From assembly GCF_039545095.1 (NCBI RefSeq), contig NZ_BAABRS010000001.1, positions 372,001-436,000 on the forward strand: a stretch of DNA of 64,000 bases, written 5' to 3'. Shown piece after piece: positions 62,998 to 64,000 of this stretch (its first letter is position 1; the number at the start of each line of letters is the position of its first letter). The notes beneath the pieces are model-generated. The model did not search any database, was not told the origin of the DNA, and was given only the letters and a program-made list of their open reading frames with translations. The translations under genes were made by a program, and so were the position numbers. The stretch is from Fodinibius salicampi (lineage in GTDB: Bacteria; Bacteroidota; Rhodothermia; Balneolales; Balneolaceae).

Positions 62998-64000
62998 ATG
63001 ACCCAATTATATAAACAAATCAGTACAGCTGTTTTATTCTGTACGTTCTTATTTCTTTATCAGGCAGCCTATGGCCAGACTATAGCTGATACACTTCAAT
63101 TGGAAGAAATTGAAGTAGTGGCTACCCGTATACACCAGCCTTTAATCTATCAGCCCACGAATGTAGAAGTGACTGATTCTTCGCGCCTCAGTCTTTTAAA
63201 GGGACAGTCTATAGGAGAAGTGATAGCCATGGAGTCTTCTCTGTTTATCAAAGAGTACGGGCCGGGCGGCATGTCTACGGCCTCTCAACGGGGACTTTCT
63301 TCCGAGCAGATACAGGTGCTTTGGGAAGGCGTTCCTATCAATAGTCCTACGCTTGGGCAAACAGATCTTTCGCTATTGCCCGCCAATATTTTTTCGGAGA
63401 TACAATTGAGCTCGGGAACGCCAAGCACAGCTTTTGGTGGGGGAAGTTTGTCCGGCGCACTCTATTTGCGATCTGATTGGAATGCCGGGAAATATTTTTC
63501 TGCTCGTCAAAGGATTGGGTCATATGGGCAATGGCAATCCTCAATGGAAGGACACTATAGTACTCAAGAACTCCAGGTTTCGGTGCACAGCATGTACGAC
63601 TACTCTGAAAATGATTTTGAGTATTATAACCGAGCCTATAACCGAACGGAAAAGAGAGAGCATAACCGCAGTAAAGGCGTTAATGTAATGGCTTCGGTAG
63701 GTAAAGAATTAAACAATGGACATTGGAAATCTGTTTTTTGGGTGGCTGACAAAGATAATCAAATTCCGGGATCTATTTTAAAAACTGACAGTAAGAGCCG
63801 TCAGGAAGATCAAGCTCTTCGCTGGTTAGGTACCTATGAACGTAAGCTTGGGAATGCAGAATTTTCGTTTAAGAACTATTTAAGTCGTGTGGAGCTGAAC
63901 TATTTTGATCCGGACACAGATACCCGAAGCTTTAGTACCAATAAGCGCTGGATGGTCAGTTCCGATCTGAAATATCCTGTTGCTGAACAGTTGTTATTGA
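62998..64000 (+). CDS. TonB-dependent receptor, BtuB-like, partial
   Basis: The frame is open to the window end (at least 334 residues visible). The signal peptide ends near AYGQ (residue 29). The plug domain follows: LEEIEVVATR (35-44), a TonB-box-like region, and the plug fold with GPGGMSTASQRGLSS (~85-99) and GVPINSP. Strands of the barrel follow. Its position under a cobalamin riboswitch, after btuF/C/D-like genes, makes it the likely outer-membrane corrinoid receptor. The full length and the C-terminal aromatic are not visible. Confidence 0.88.
   Translation, partial: MTQLYKQISTAVLFCTFLFLYQAAYGQTIADTLQLEEIEVVATRIHQPLIYQPTNVEVTDSSRLSLLKGQSIGEVIAMESSLFIKEYGPGGMSTASQRGLSSEQIQVLWEGVPINSPTLGQTDLSLLPANIFSEIQLSSGTPSTAFGGGSLSGALYLRSDWNAGKYFSARQRIGSYGQWQSSMEGHYSTQELQVSVHSMYDYSENDFEYYNRAYNRTEKREHNRSKGVNVMASVGKELNNGHWKSVFWVADKDNQIPGSILKTDSKSRQEDQALRWLGTYERKLGNAEFSFKNYLSRVELNYFDPDTDTRSFSTNKRWMVSSDLKYPVAEQLLL

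Noticed and set aside
1-64000. tRNA, rRNA, insertion sequence, prophage or CRISPR array
   Set aside because: I looked for tRNA-like cloverleaf ends, transposase motifs and regular spaced repeats in the intergenic regions and found none.

Overview
The window reads as a chromosomal segment of a member of the Bacteroidota/Balneolota/Rhodothermota group. The reasons are: a secreted protein with a type IX (Por) C-terminal sorting domain; many exported PD40/TolB-propeller, S9, M48 and DUF885 hydrolases; typical family content (DUF3098, GH3, LuxE/LuxC, DUF2779); and promoters of the Bacteroidota form TTTG-N19-TAnnTTTG, clearest at ssb and purB. The gene style suggests a Balneolia-type bacterium (inference; no rRNA is present). 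There is no tRNA, rRNA, CRISPR array, phage or insertion sequence that I can recognise.

Layout. 1-0.96 kb: a BlaR1-like M56 sensor protease (cut by the window edge) and a BlaI repressor on the minus strand, with a BlaI-type operator. 1.1-5.9 kb: an unusual minus-strand block of two alpha/beta hydrolases, a SAM methyltransferase and a TPR-LuxR regulator; one hydrolase has lost its catalytic Ser and His. 6.2-10.4 kb: an RDD membrane protein and a large exported PD40-amidohydrolase, followed by a nested palindromic repeat. 10.7-13.8 kb: Fur, long-chain acyl-CoA synthetase and a small membrane protein. 14.1-21 kb: three exported proteins, DUF5695, DUF885 and a dipeptidyl-peptidase IV. 21-32 kb is mainly housekeeping: LOG and cysteine desulfurase, pgk, ssb, a CorC-like CBS protein, murB, a DUF2779 nuclease, an M48 protease and purB.

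32-42.5 kb: a LuxE/LuxC acyl-reductase pair without luciferase, an exported methyltransferase, leuS, a GH3-family acyl-adenylating enzyme, gltA and the sanitation pair mazG-maf. 42.6-49.4 kb: DUF3098, DUF92 and a dicarboxylate/glutamate symporter, a TPR protein, the type IX cargo protein, an aldo/keto reductase and an acyl-ACP thioesterase. 49.6-57 kb: an RND efflux operon with one adaptor and two different permeases. 57.2-58.9 kb: an amidase.

59.1-64 kb: a vitamin B12 uptake locus. One cobalamin riboswitch precedes a BtuF-like binding lipoprotein, a BtuC-like permease and a BtuD-like ATPase, with 1-base stop/start overlaps. A second cobalamin riboswitch precedes a BtuB-like TonB-dependent receptor that runs off the window. 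In both, the P13 loop carries a CGGGAG sequence that can pair with the CCCG loop of P5, which suggests control of translation.

The most distinctive items are the catalytically degenerate hydrolase in the TPR-LuxR block, the LuxE/LuxC pair in a neighbourhood rich in acyl-activating enzymes, the exported methyltransferase, the nested palindromic repeat, and the two matching riboswitches. I found no clear wholly new multi-gene system. The 1.1-5.9 kb block is the best candidate.
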